NCBI GenBank assembly: GCA_026545225.1
Contig: CM048852.1
Coordinates: 54,567,146 to 54,631,145 of the forward strand
DNA: 64,000 nt
Direction: 5' to 3'
From: Cornus controversa
Taxonomy: Eukaryota; Streptophyta; Magnoliopsida; Cornales; Cornaceae
Shown piece by piece: positions 1-12,838 of the stretch (within the stretch, counting starts at the first letter, position 1; each line of letters opens with the position of its first letter). The notes under the pieces were generated by a model. That model was given only the letters and a program-made list of their open reading frames with translations. It was not told the DNA's origin and did no database searches. The position numbers were made by a program, and so were the translations under genes.

Positions 1-3000
1 TGGTCATTAAATGATAATTTCCCTGTAAACAATAAAATTACAAGACTCTGATCAATCAATTTTTTGAATCAAGTGAATTGAGAGTAGCTGTACCATCAAA
101 ACAAGTACTGTTTGTTTCACTTGGCTAAATTACAGTAGTTTTCAAAAAATTACAAGATACAATTACCATTTCTCAACTCAATTTTAGAAAGAAAAAAAAA
201 AACTAATTACTAAATTAATAAAATTTTGCACTATTTTCTATTCTTTAGAGTTATCTGAAAAGTAGAAAACTATTTTAAAACAATTCAACAAAACATATCC
301 TAAACCTCTCACATCTTGAAAGATTAACATATACTTCAAATTAATATATCCCATTAGGTAGGAGAAAAGGAACTTAGTAAAGATTATAGGCCGTACGTTA
401 CTCTGAACTTGTCATATGACTAAACTAAAGTGAAGTCTATCAATAAACGTGACATATTTGATCGTCTATATATATCGGGCGTTGAATTTCTTGTCCGTTA
501 ACAGCTCCGTGAAGTGGGATCGTGTAATGTGAATAAGCATGTCGCGCGATGCTAGGACAACATATCTGATAATAACACTTCTTAGCCACACACACAGATA
601 TATATATATATATATGTATATTACATTCACGCCTCCTAAGTCCTAACTTAATCATAACATAGTTACACAAATCTCTCTTTTTAATTTAAAAGATACAAGT
701 ACAAACATACAAGAAAATTCAATTTTAAAATATCAAATTTGCTATTACCCTTCACCTAAAAACTCTAATTTTCAATTAAAATAATACAATTACGGGCAAA
801 AAGAAAATTTAAAATTATATTTTCTTGTCATGAAAATGTCAGATTGAGAGATCAGTGCAATTTTTTAATTAATAAGGAGAGAGAAAATTCAATATTGATG
901 AAAACATCACATATAAATGTATTGAAGTAATTCTAGTCATGCATACACAACACGTTGGTGTAATGAATCGGAGGTATAATTCTTCTCTACTCTCGCGACT
1001 GAAATTCATGTAATGAACCAGAGGCATTATATTTCTTCTCTACTCTCAGATGAAGTGTGGTCCCACCAACAACGACCACATTGACCACATTTTATGTGGT
1101 GTGATTTGTAGCATGTCCTTTGCGCATAAAGAAGATTCCACTTCTATATAAGAGTGTTTTCAATGAAGTGATTATAATTTTTTAATAGATAATTAAAAGT
1201 ACGTAGGAATCGGATAGACACGTGAGATCATTAGCCGGACATTGGTTAAATTGAGGGAAATAGAAATATTTATTTATTTTTGATAATTACGGTGACCGAC
1301 TATTTCATCATCATCTGTATTGAAAAATATATGAAAGAGAATTTTAAAAAATGCCACAAAGGACACGTAGAATTAAACAAGTGGCAGGTCGTCTAACAGT
1401 GACATCTATTTTATTATTTTCTATTAATTAATTTGGTTTGCCGTATGAAACTACAATTTGATACATACATTAGAAACCAGTGTTCTTATGTATGACCTCA
1501 CAAGCATGAGTACTCACGTCTTAGTTTGGCAAGAAGGGGTTTCTTTCAGGCCTAAGATTATTTTTTTATTTTACGAAGAATATAATATGCATGCCTTACC
1601 CAAAATAAATTATTCCAGTAACTGAGCTTATTTTAAATAAAAGTCACTTACACGTCTATCTCAAAAAACTAAAAGCTGAGTAAAAAATTGTTCAAGCCCA
1701 CTTAGACGATTATCTGGACTGTATACACGCCTAACTGAGATTTCCAATAGTTAGGTCATTTTTCAGACACTTAGATGTCTATGTGAAAAACACAGGCGCC
1801 TAACAGAATTTACGGAAGCCCGCATAAAATGAAAAAGGCAATTAGATCTCTATATGGAACATTTAGATGCCTACCATGATTGCAAAATGTAGAAGGTTAA
1901 AAGTAAAAAAAAATTTGAAAACAAAAATATATTATAAATATTCAAAAAAGAGACCAAAATATTCTCATATAAATAAAATATAAAAAGAATATAGCGTTTT
2001 CTTAACTAAGTTATTGAAGATGAACCATCCGATCCAATACTTAATAGAGTCAGAATTTATATCAATATCTTCATTGAGTTCTCTTTTAATATTGAGAATT
2101 ATGCAATCTGCAAGAAATTTATCTTGTTTCATTGTTAAAAAAACTTGCTCTGTTATTGCTGTAGAAACAGAGAGAAAGTAAATATGAGACGAATCAATCT
2201 ATCAATCAGATAATAGGTTTTTCTCTATTTATTCAACTCTTGAAATTTTTTAAAGAGGCTGTTGTTGCTTCTCATCAGAAGTTGTCTCACTTTTTGATCT
2301 ATCATTTTTTAGTTTATGGAACGAAAATAAATTTTTCATCTTACAATGAAAGTGTCTCGATAGTCTGAAACAAAAGAGGCAGGGCCAGCCCTGAAATTTC
2401 CAAAAGGTTGAGAGACCCTAAGCGAACTTTCTACTAGACATAACACAAATTTTATTTTTCTTAAGATATTTGTTCACACTTCACAAATCACAACAAAAAC
2501 AAGTTTGCTAAGAAATAGTAATTATGCATATATATATAATTTTTATAAGAAAATTTTAGTATAATAAAAAATTAAAAATATAAATAAAAAATAAACAATT
2601 TACTGGAGAATGATTAAACTAGCTTCCTGTTTAGCATCTTCTCTAATTTGTTATAATGATTTTATGAATTGATGAGTATTTAATTTTATATATATATATA
2701 TATAAAAGTTAAGAACTGTTGAATGAAGAACTAAAAATGAAGAAAAAAATAGGACTTTTATAGAGAACTTACATACTTAATCTCATTTAAATATTTTCAC
2801 CAAAGGTCTAGAACCACCATGAATGATTGAACGAATAATTTTTTTAAATATCAGGTGGTCACATGGCTCGGTGCAATTATATAGTACTCTAATAATATAT
2901 GTATATAAACAATATGAGTTTAAACTTTAAAATATATTATGCCATGCTTGGGTTTAAAATTGAATAAGTCAATTAAATATATTATTAGAGGCTCAAAATA

Positions 3001-4092
3001 TAAATAATATAATAAAATAGCGGGCTGGACTAGTGGACTGTGAACTAATAAATTCAGTAGTAGTAATTTTTGGGACCTGTGCTATAGCCCAGGTTAGCCC
3101 ATTAATAGTTCCGCCCATGCCTATGTAGTTGATTTAATTTGAAAATCAATAGATCCAACTAGCTTTGCGTGCATTAATGCTAGAAATAATTTGATTCTCT
3201 CTTCCCTTCTCTCTTTATACTTGTGATTTATTACTTTTATATATACATTTTTTATTTAACACAGAACTTTTAATCGGATAATATTTCATTATTTACAAAA
3301 TACCCAATTCACTCCTCACTTGGGTCAATAATTTGTATTAGATAACAAGTTTTCAATTGAATTGTTCTTTAGGACGTGCTAAGCAATATATTGTTGGTTT
3401 TAATGCTTATTTTGTGATGACAATTTGCCTTGTCGTGGGACTTCAATTTTTAGAAGATTAGCGTATGATCTATTTCATGTAAAAAATAGAAGTAAATTAC
3501 ACTCACCTTTCTTAAAGTGAAATATAATTATCGCCTTTCGGTCGATTCAAAAATTATAATTAGCTCACTTGTCAAACATTTCTATTTGACGATATTAAGA
3601 GGGAGTGTGATTTTACCTCTTTGTTTCCACTATTAACCTAGGAAAGAAATTTGTTACAATGTATTAAATTCAGGGGAAGTCAAATATAATGCTAACTTAT
3701 AATGGAGGGTTGTAACTTAGAGGTATTTCTTCTCGCTCTAAAATAGAAAAGTTGAGAATTGAAGTCCTCACATGAACAAAGTGGAAATGTGAGTTATGAC
3801 TTGTGAAATTTTGTTATACCTTACTACATGAGAACATAGCGTATCAAAGTTTAAGATCTTTTTACAACAGGAGCACCCTTAGAGCATCTGTACATTTACT
3901 TGTATGTATTTATTCTACTTAGTACATTATTAAATATTATTTCTTGTTGAATTTTGTTATATAATATTATTTAAAAATAATTATAAAATTATTTATCATT
4001 CCTTTATTTAATTAAATATAGAAGTAGTTATATTTTCTAATTGTGTTAAATATGTTCCGAACAATAGGAGCCTCTAGTGACAAGTACCATTA
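1..4092. other. AT-rich intergenic DNA, no gene seen
   Basis: No reading frame here resembles a protein, and the short open frames are low-complexity. A diverged tandem duplication of about 51 bp lies near 959-1047, where a block ending in TTCTTCTCTACTCTC occurs twice. TA microsatellites lie near 599-614 and 2688-2704. A short inverted-repeat segment near 3490-3618 (left arm GTAAATTACACTC, right arm its imperfect complement) may be a small MITE, but I see no target-site duplication for it. Confidence 0.6.
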
Positions 4093-4100
4093 GTTTTCAC

Positions 4101-4526
4101 TCGGGTTGCACACGGTTCAATTTGGTACGGTTCTAAACTGAATCTGAATCGGAATTGATTTCAATGGTTTCTTAATCTTGAAATCGGAATCAGAACTGTT
4201 GAGACATAAAACCCAACTGAACCGAACCACGAAAGACTACTTCAGCTCCAGTTTCGATTTCGGTTCTAGGACTTCTTTTTTTCTTGAATGGGTTATTTAT
4301 TTATTTAATACTAAAAACCAATAATACAAAGACAAAATGAGGCATACCTCTTTAATTACAAATTGAATGAATACAATGTTTCATAATTAGAGTACAAAAA
4401 AGTCTCCCCAAACCATAGTTCTGGTTCCAAAATTAATGAGCCATTACATAACGGTTCAGTTCAATTCCACTACAATTCAGTTTAGTTCAATTCGTAGTAG
4501 TTTCACCGATTCTTTGTGCACCCTTA
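4101..4526. mobile_element. hAT-like miniature element (426 bp)
   Basis: The segment is flanked by an exact 8-bp direct repeat GTTTTCAC (4093-4100 and 4527-4534), the TSD length of the hAT superfamily. The ends form an imperfect terminal inverted repeat: the left end reads TCGGGTTGCACACGGTTC and the right end, read inward on the minus strand, TAAGGGTGCACAAAGAATC. The interior is non-coding with many AATC/GATT-type words. There is no transposase frame, so it is non-autonomous. The element at 19,132-19,616 has the same right end and is probably a relative. Confidence 0.75.
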
Positions 4527-4670
4527 GTTTTCACAATTGTTGTGAATTTAATCCTTACTGTAGACCGTCTTGTCATTTGATATATGTAGTTTGAATACAA
4601 ATTATTTTTTTCCCTCCTGTTTCAACTTTATTTTCAGTTAATAAAATATGAACTTACCTATTAAAAATAA

Positions 4671-5872
4671 GGATAAATTACACTAACCTCCTCTGAGGTT
4701 TAGTTAATAAACACTGACCTCCCCTCTTATTTATTAAATTGCACTGACCTCCCTTGTCAGAGTTATTAGGTAAATGATATTAACGGAAGTAACAAAATTA
4801 TCTTTTTGGTCCTCATTTTTTTAATATTATTTTAGTTCATAAACAAAACAAAGCGAAAAAATAAAATTTCCCAATTGTATTTCAATGTCTACTCACCCTT
4901 CTTCTTTCGCTCCACTGCCATTAATGATACAGGTGAGTTTAACCGTTCATTCAAAAAATAAAATATAAAATTGATGAAAAATAAAATATTTTTGACAACT
5001 TAAATCTAATTGTAGTTTAAATAAATAAGTGAAGAGTTTGCTATACACAAATTTAACAAACAAAACTATGAATTGAAATGGGTTTGTATTTATGTATGTA
5101 ACCAAGGAACAACAATAATTTTTTAGAAATATGGCTGTGAATTGAAAAGCACAAATGAGTTGGTTGCCTACTAACTTTTATATATGTGTTGACTACTTGA
5201 TTATGTAATTTTGTATACAAGTGTGTGTGTGTGTATATAACGAACTTTTGTACTGTGAGTTTTAAAAATGTAAAAAAAGATTCAAAAAGACAAAAAAGAA
5301 AATTTTATTACATAAACTGAGCCTAAATTTTCAATTCAAATAATTTAACCCTAATTCTTCTAAACCCAATTCTGAAACCGCATATATGTTCCATCGAAGC
5401 CAGGCCACACAATTAAACTCTCTAATTTCAAAATCATAACTCTTGATTGAATTAAGTAAAAAGAGAGAAAGTAGAGAGAGGGTGATAATAAAAAGAATAA
5501 AGAAAAAAAATATCTTATCACTTCTCTCTTTTGTCAACATAAATTATCACTGGAAACCTTTTTCGAAGTGATAAGAAGAAGAAGGGGATAATATTGTCAA
5601 CTTTATTTAATTAAAAAAAGTATCTAAATATTTAATGTAATTTCATAGAGATAATTACATCTTTACATGTTTTTCAAGAGTAAAACTGAAATTTAAAATA
5701 TACAAATTGCTGATATCATAATTTTATGTCATTAACTGTGTTGACTATTAACGAAATGAAAGTTTGTGATATCTTGTATTCAAATCTCAAGAAGAGTTAG
5801 TGTAATATGATAAACAAGAGGAGATGTTAGTATATATTGATTGAATTTAGGGAAGGTAAATACAATTTACCC
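4671..5872. mobile_element. Mutator-like non-autonomous element (1.2 kb)
   Basis: An exact 9-bp direct repeat TAAAAATAA flanks the segment (4662-4670 and 5873-5881); 9 bp is the usual TSD length of Mutator-like elements. The terminal inverted repeats are long, about 100 bp, and diverged. The left end starts GGATAAATTACACTAACC and the right end, read inward on the minus strand, GGGTAAATTGTATTTACC; both continue in parallel through a CTCCTCTT block. No transposase frame is present. The short hydrophobic frames inside are AT-driven. Confidence 0.75.
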
Positions 5873-5881
5873 TAAAAATAA

Positions 5882-7543
5882 ATAAATTCAATTATCATTC
5901 TTGTTTTTTTAGTCAATCTTAATAAAAATTATTGATAATTAATATTTCCAAATACTTGTAAAACGATCTAAGAAATACGGATTTGACATGAGAGTGTACT
6001 TGTACAAACAAATGAATGCATCTTCATCATAGTTAATTGAAAAGTTTAATATTTGACTTTTTGATATCATTACAAATTAATAGCATCCTTTCTCATCCGC
6101 GAAAAGTCATCCTTCAAGCTGTGCATGAGCTCACTTCTAAGTCACCCTTTTAAGATGTGCACGAGCTCACTTCACTTCTTAATGCTTAATTAATTAAAAT
6201 TTATTTTTTCCTGCCTTTTCTTTTGAGTTCTACAATTAGCTGCGTTGAATTCATAATCCATTGTCTAATTTTGCTTATATGAATCAACTTTTTATTTGTC
6301 AAGACCAACGAAGAAAGAAAGAAAGAAAGTATTGGAAAGGTTCTCACTATTAAGAGGAGATAGAGAGAGACTAAAAAAATCAATGTCCTCTGACTTATAA
6401 TAATAATAAAATCAATATTTACATAAAAATAAAATAATAATAATAATAATAATAATAAAATCAATATGTACATGAAAATAAAAATAATGAAACCCTGGAC
6501 ATCTTGGGCCATAGGAGGGTAATACTCTTGAACCAACCCCTTTTCTATTTCTGATTCTTCGTTGTGTGGGGCTGCTGCTTTAGCCTTGTTGGACCTGGGC
6601 CCTTTTCACACGGGCCTCTTTCTTGGGTTTTGCTCTTAGAATCGTTTATTTACACAAAAATAAAAAATTAAATAAAATTAGGTTTCTGTGATCAGCTATA
6701 AGACATCAAATTAAGAGCTTTTATTTATTGAATAAAAGGCAAACAGAGTCGTAAGAGAAACATGTAGAGTATAGAAACTCCGATGAGTAATTTGTCAACT
6801 ACTAGAGGAATATTCTAAGAAAAACCAAGGCTAAAAGTGGGGATCCGAGTTTAGAGGACAGAAATTGATAAAAAAATGCTTATATAACATAAATTTTGTT
6901 CTCAATTTTCCTTCATGTTTGGAAGAGCTTTTTGATTTTAAAATTTCTTACATTTAAAAGGTCTTTAAAAAATATTTTTAATAAAAAGAATTTAAAAGAA
7001 AAAAGTTATTTTGGTGGATGCAATTTTTAAAATTCCTTCTACATTTAACACATTTTTAACTTGACAATTTTTTTTTATAATAATTACTCTTAAATAGACA
7101 AGTTTTACAAAATAAAAAGAGACAAATTTGTCTATAAAATTTATTACTTAAAATAATTATGATTTTTTTTCAAAAATACATTTTTTTATATTTTTTTTAA
7201 ATGAGCTTTTTAAAATTTCAATATTCATCAAAAATTTATTTTTTTTATTTCTCCAATTAATAAGTTTCCCGAAAGGACACTTCATCTATAATAAATAATG
7301 TGGGAATGAGGCACATTAATTATCCGTTGTTATGAAGTGATAGAAACACCATCATGACATCATCTTGTTTTGTAGTGGTTGTGGGCTTGCTCTTGCTTTG
7401 AACCATTTTGCCTTGTCTCTGTGTTTCTGCTGAGCTTTGTTTGGGTTCTTTTGCTTTGGCAGAGCAAGGTTAGGTCCGGGCTCTTTGTTTTTTTTCTGGA
7501 CGTTATTAATTTTTTGACTGCTTTGTGCAGCAGCTTTATTAGT
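5882..7543. other. Intergenic DNA, no gene seen
   Basis: Non-coding by inspection. It holds a short (GAAA)n run near 6312-6329 and a (TAA)n run near 6436-6455. The open frame across the latter is an artefact of TAA/TTA repeats coding for Ile/Leu. I see nothing else that can be supported. Confidence 0.6.
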
Positions 7544-8100
7544 AGTGGTGGCAAAAAATTTCAACAGTCGGAATTTGCCCTGATCTAGTTAAAACGAGTT
7601 TGGAGAACCATTTATTTAAATGAGAGAAATAAGTTTTGTTATTTAAAACTTAGTTGATTTTGGAATGGGATCGGGGCAAGCTCGTCCCGTCCCATTTAAA
7701 ACTCGTTCCGATTATACTACACTTAATTGATGGTATCTTATATTATATTACTTATGTGTATATATATTTCAAAAAATGTTAATTTTTAAAATATTTAGTT
7801 TTGTTGGAAGTTGTGTAATCCTTTATTTTAAGCAATAACAACAAAATAAATAAGAAAAATTTGAAAATGACATAATGCTAATGTTTGGACAATGTTTAAA
7901 ATTCATGAATCAAATGAGTTTTCATCGATTATGGGGCGGAGCGGTTTGGGACAGGATGGGTTAGGTCGGTTATGGGGGAATGAGGTGAAGGGAGGAATTT
8001 ATAATCGGTTGTGGGGGCGGTTATAGAGTTTCTAAAATCAAATGGTTATGGAGATGGGAATTGGAATTCCTGCTCCATAACCGATCCGTTGTCATCCCTA
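7544..8100. mobile_element. Probable hAT-like miniature element
   Basis: The left end AGTGGTGGCAAA and the right end, read inward on the minus strand as AGGGATGACAAC, form an imperfect inverted repeat of the kind seen at hAT ends. The possible TSD is degenerate (TTTATTAGT on the left, TTTACTACT on the right). The interior has alternating G-rich words such as GGTCGGTTATGGGG with their complement near the right end. It is less certain than the elements with exact TSDs. Confidence 0.4.
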
Positions 8101-8418
8101 TTTACTACTCAAGTTAGGATTGAATTTGACCTCAATTCAAATTAGGCTTATAAAGAGGTGTCAGTTAAACCTGAACGCAACAATGAATCAATGATAGGAT
8201 TATAACTAAAATATAAAAAATAATTGTGTTGTAAACCAAGCCAGTGAACAAAACATAATATGTGGGATCCACTATATATTAATGGTGAATTTTATAAATT
8301 TTGTGACTTATTCGATAATTCAATTTGATTATTAAAACATGAGTCTAATCAAACTAGACCGACGACGAACCTAAGCCTAATTAACATTAATGTCAAAAAT
8401 GTATGCTTGGTTGAGTTC

Positions 8419-8636
8419 AGGGGCGTAGCCACAGAGGCACTAGTGGGTACATTAGTACCCACTTAATTCTATAATATTTTATATATATATATAATAAATG
8501 CAATTTTTTGAGGTTTAAAATTGTAATAACGTATTAAATTTAGAGTGATATACCTACTCAGTTTTATAAAAAATAAATTATGGCCCGAATTTTTGCGTTC
8601 GTACCCACTTGTACAAATTCCTGGCTACGCCCTTAA
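8419..8636. mobile_element. hAT-like MITE (218 bp)
   Basis: Exact 8-bp direct repeats TTGAGTTC lie at 8411-8418 and 8637-8644. The left end is AGGGGCGTAGCCAC and the right end is its near-exact complement (CTGGCTACGCCCTTAA), giving a clear terminal inverted repeat. An 8-bp TSD with short inverted repeats fits hAT. At 218 bp it carries no coding capacity. Confidence 0.8.
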
Positions 8637-8644
8637 TTGAGTTC

Positions 8645-11124
8645 GTGCTTAAAGTGACCTCTCAACCCGTCCATCACTCCCAATTTGCACCCTTCTTCTT
8701 TTTACTTTTTTTCTTATGCTTGAATTTTCCTTAACTATGCAGTGTGACGAAATTTGTAACTCAAAATTCCTATATTTCAATGGTAGAACAATTGACTGCA
8801 GATCAGTGGGTCATTGGTTTGATACCAGTTGGACTTCTAGGTAAAATCATGATTTATATGCGAAGCTGATGATCAAGGACAAGAAGTTTTCATTTACAAA
8901 AAAAAAAAAAAGAAGAGAAAAATATAATGAACATCTTCAATATATCTTCAAGCTTTTTTGAAAAGAGATCTGAATTCATGATTTTGCTAAGCCAATTACC
9001 ACTCACAAGTCATAACTGATGGATTTAATTAGTTTATTCGTTTGATTTGTGTTTAATTGAAGTCATGAGATCTTGTAGGGGTACTATATATCAATAGAAA
9101 TAGAACAATGCAGCTCAGTTATACCAGATGTGAGCTAAGATTTTTATTATACTCTACGTATACTTCTGGTCCTGGATTTGAGATCATTTGTACTTTAACT
9201 GCAAATATGGTTTTAAAATGTAATCCTCTAGGTACCTCTTCATATCTTGTTGTGACGGAAGTATCGTGTACTAAATTTATTATTTTTATACATATATTAA
9301 GATCAAAATAGAGGTTATAATCTGAAGCGGAATCATGATTTAATGTCAGAATCTATAATCAGATCCGGATCAGATTTTATGGACTGATTTATATCCGACC
9401 TATATAATTTAAATACATATACTTGACACACCTCGAATGTCATGTAAAATTTGATTCATTCAAGAACTACCCTGTCTATATCCAACCTGAATTCATGACA
9501 AGTCTTTTAGCAAAAATACATATCTGAATTGTTTTTAATTAAATTTCAATATTAAAGTCTAAACTCGATAAAATGCCTTTGGATCGAATTTCAGATCACA
9601 TTCAATCCATTTCGAGCCCTAATATATATGTCTACACAGTATATAGCTTCTTTGATTTACATATTTAAACAGAGGCTGCTGGCCTCGTGACATGAGAGAG
9701 CACTCTCCCATGCAAATATACTCTTAGTTGTCAAAACAATAGTAAACAATTAATTTCAGAGCATCCAAACAACTAATGTACCTGAATATTTTTCTTCGAA
9801 ATCATCACTACTTTTATCAATTCTATGGAATTACAAAATACCCTAAACAGAGAAACCCCACACTAGCTGAGAATGACTTCCCATTCCCTTACCAAATAAT
9901 ATATATATATATATATATATTAACTCCTCACAGTACATTACAAAGTTCATCTGATGCCCCCATGTGCCACCTCTGTCACTTACTCCCCTCTAAACTTCAT
10001 TAACACCTCTCTGCAGCTCATCAGACCTCCATATATAGAAGTTACTAGTTATCAAATCCATCCAACTCAACAGCCCTAAACAAGACAAACCCTAACCAAT
10101 CAACTTCATGACCTCTTACACAGATGTAGAACATTGTCAAAACCAAAGCAAACAATCTCACTTTCTATTTAATAATAAACACCCATTTCACACTACTCTT
10201 CACTCTTTCTTTCACTTTCACATGCAATATATATCGCAGAAGACAAATACCCACCTCGAAAAAACCCTCGAATTATTAACACATTCTTCAATTCATAGTT
10301 TTTTCTTGGAATATTTTTGGTGGGTATGACTTAAATTCCCTTTATATGTATAACACCTCTTTCTCAGTTTCTCTGCAAACTCATTTAAGTCCAAGCCATG
10401 GTTCAATCAACTTTCCTTGAAAAGAAAGAATAAATATAAATCATCCCAGAATGATTGCCTTGTAAGCTGCATGATTTCAAGCAATGCAGTTAGGTGGAAT
10501 AACAAGTAGCTAGCTATAATACTATAGCTAGGGTTAGGGTTTTGAAGGGTTACATTCTTTATTCTTCAATCTTTCATTCTTTGCTGCTAGTTGTTGAGAA
10601 GTTGAATTAAGTAATTATAATACAGAAGAAGAAACAAAAGAAGCGTAGTTAGCGCCTTTTGGTCATGATGTGATAATATTCTCTTTGTGATTAAAAAAGG
10701 GGTATTATGTAGAATTATTAAATGGATTGATTCCATGTAGTTGGTGGTGATTTTGGAGGGATTGAGAAGTAGAGAGAAAAAGTGTGTAAAGAGTACGCAA
10801 GTGTGTGGATTTATGTGGAGACACTATAACTGCAACAGATCTGATGATGCATGATACAAGGGAAAAGAGAATCGATGTTGTGATGTATCTGACTTATGTG
10901 TTTCTTGAAAACCCAACTGTGTGTATGTGTGTGTGTTTTGTGGATTAGTTTACTTGTGTTCTGATAGAATGTCAGTAAGGTAGTGAATGGGAAAAAGAGC
11001 TCATGACTATATTCCATGCAGTTTTTAGTCAGTTTCTTCACAAACACCCCCCACCCCCCTTCAACCCCAGAACTGCATATACTAACCATATCTTATTACT
11101 AAGGACTGTAAACTACAAAATGCT

Positions 11125-11176
<52 letters not shown>

Positions 11177-11914
11177 CTAAATTCCAGACATGCATGACTG
11201 AAGGAGGACTATTAATGGTTACCAATATTTTCTACCTCAATGAATGACTTAACTTCAAATTAAACTATATATATATATAAGTTCCAAGCATGCAATCTTA
11301 AAGATGATTCAGAAGAACCGTCGATCTCCGGTCTTTCTCTTACAAATTGAACAAATATATCCTACCTCCTTATAGGATGGTAGATTATATTCTAAAGGCA
11401 CTTTTTATTTCTGTATCATAATCTGTTTCACCAGTAAACCCTAATTCTAAACGAAGCTCAACATGCATTACTTTGTCTATTTGTGATTAAAAAATAATAA
11501 TTTGGCAATTAGAATCCCTAGAAGATGATGAACTATATATTCATGAAAGGCATAGAGATTATCGATCTCAATATCTGATTTTTCCATGGGGAAACACCTA
11601 GTGAATATTCACCTATGTATTCAACTAACATCCACAACAAAATAAAATCAAGCAGAGATCTATTACGGGGGGCATCATCGTTCTCATACATATAAATATA
11701 ATATATAAGATAAACGTTTCAAGATTTTCTATGATTTTCATATAGTTTACGTACATCCTGCAATCTCAAAAGTAGTTAGAGAGAAGCAAGTGATCACACT
11801 CAAAGCAAAGAGGCCTTGACCTTTAGACCAAAGGGAAAAAAAAATGAAAATGAAAAACAACAGAAATGCACAGAAGAAACAAGTGATATCATATAAGGAC
11901 ATAGGTTTACAAGT
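8645..11914. other. Intergenic DNA, 3' side of the zinc-finger gene
   Basis: No convincing protein frame. A TA microsatellite lies near 9898-9920 and a long uninterrupted (CT)n tract near 11,126-11,173. The stretch 9,950-10,400 is unusually AC/CT-rich with a TATATA word at 10,031 and could be a promoter or a transcribed leader, but no conserved open frame follows. I compared it by eye with common conserved plant microRNAs and found no match. Confidence 0.5.
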
Positions 11915-12838
11915 CTACTTCACCTTTGGCGGATGGCCAAGCCTCAGCTCAAGATCTAAATCCTCTATTGTCTTAGGGGTAAGTTGAAGTACTACATCCG
12001 ATTCAAGATGATGTCTGTCAACTGAACTTGGTTTCATGGAGAAAGGTAATGGCGTCGTATCAATTCTCCTTCTCTTGCAACTCATGGCATCCTCCTTAGC
12101 ACTAGACGGTGTTGGGCAAGCTCGACAAACAACCAAATTCAAGCTCACAGACAAATCAGCTTGGACATAATCCCCTTTGTCCCCACATCCAAATAGCTCT
12201 GAGTTGTTGTCGCCTTCATTTTTTGGATCAGAGCTATGGAAGTGTCTGTTCGCGACCAAGCTTGACCATGAGGGTGGGGTTGATAAGGAGGTCCTCTTGT
12301 TGTTTACTTCTTGGACAATAGAAGAAGAGAAAGGAGAGATCAAGGTCTTTTCAAGACATCTATGTTGTATAGGTGGAACTGAAACCCTAGAAGGTGAGGA
12401 AGGTGGTGCAAGAACAACACCTTGATTAGAATTAACCAAGCTACAAATTTGAGATGGGTACTGAACATCCAAGGATGTACAAGGAGTATTTTGAAGATGA
12501 TTGTCATGATGATTTTGATGGTGAAGATGAAGAATTTCACTATGGGGATTTGGAGATTGCTTTAGTCTAGCTCTATCCCTCCTGTGGACATTCATGTGAC
12601 CACCTAGAGCCTGAGCTGACCTGAATTCTCTTCTACAAAAACTGCAAGTGTAAGATCTTGGAGGCCATATGCACCCTCCAAGAGGTCCAGCTGCATCTTC
12701 TGCAAAGGCTTGTTCCTCCCATGAATCACCATAGGAAGGATTGGTCGACGCTTGAACATGAGAAATCAAACTATGTTTCCGCTTTGTCCACATCCAATGT
12801 CGCGCTTGCTCCATTGCAGTGCAATCAGAGATCAACAC
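11915..12838 (-). CDS. SUPERMAN-class C2H2 zinc-finger transcriptional repressor
   Basis: A single-exon gene on the minus strand, 307 codons from the first ATG. A second ATG at codon 9 (12,812-12,814) starts MEQARHWMW, which looks more like family members, so the protein may be 299 aa. One plant-type zinc finger lies at residues 62-87 with C65, C68, H81 and H85; it includes QALGGH (76-81), the hallmark of plant C2H2 proteins, preceded by WPPRSYTC as in SUPERMAN. A basic CKRRRID stretch may be the nuclear signal. The C-terminus holds an EAR repression motif, LDLELRL, at about 294-300, and an LSVSLNL stretch upstream is a second EAR-like candidate. Family members bind DNA in the nucleus and recruit TOPLESS-type co-repressors to control organ boundaries and cell division. 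The exact paralogue (SUPERMAN, RABBIT EARS, ZFP10 or ZFP11 type) cannot be settled here; a ZFP10-like relationship is my best guess. Confidence 0.9.
   Translation of the reverse strand: MLISDCTAMEQARHWMWTKRKHSLISHVQASTNPSYGDSWEEQAFAEDAAGPLGGCIWPPRSYTCSFCRREFRSAQALGGHMNVHRRDRARLKQSPNPHSEILHLHHQNHHDNHLQNTPCTSLDVQYPSQICSLVNSNQGVVLAPPSSPSRVSVPPIQHRCLEKTLISPFSSSIVQEVNNKRTSLSTPPSWSSLVANRHFHSSDPKNEGDNNSELFGCGDKGDYVQADLSVSLNLVVCRACPTPSSAKEDAMSCKRRRIDTTPLPFSMKPSSVDRHHLESDVVLQLTPKTIEDLDLELRLGHPPKVK

Noticed and set aside
6201..6536. 111-codon open frame on the minus strand, strongly hydrophobic
   Set aside because: Its hydrophobic stretch is made by TAA/TTA triplet and AT-rich repeats. It has no family resemblance and no splice or promoter context.
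10430..10560. Possible microRNA precursor near the CTGCAT...ATGCAG palindrome
   Set aside because: The stem is short, no long foldback was found by eye, and no conserved plant microRNA sequence was recognised.
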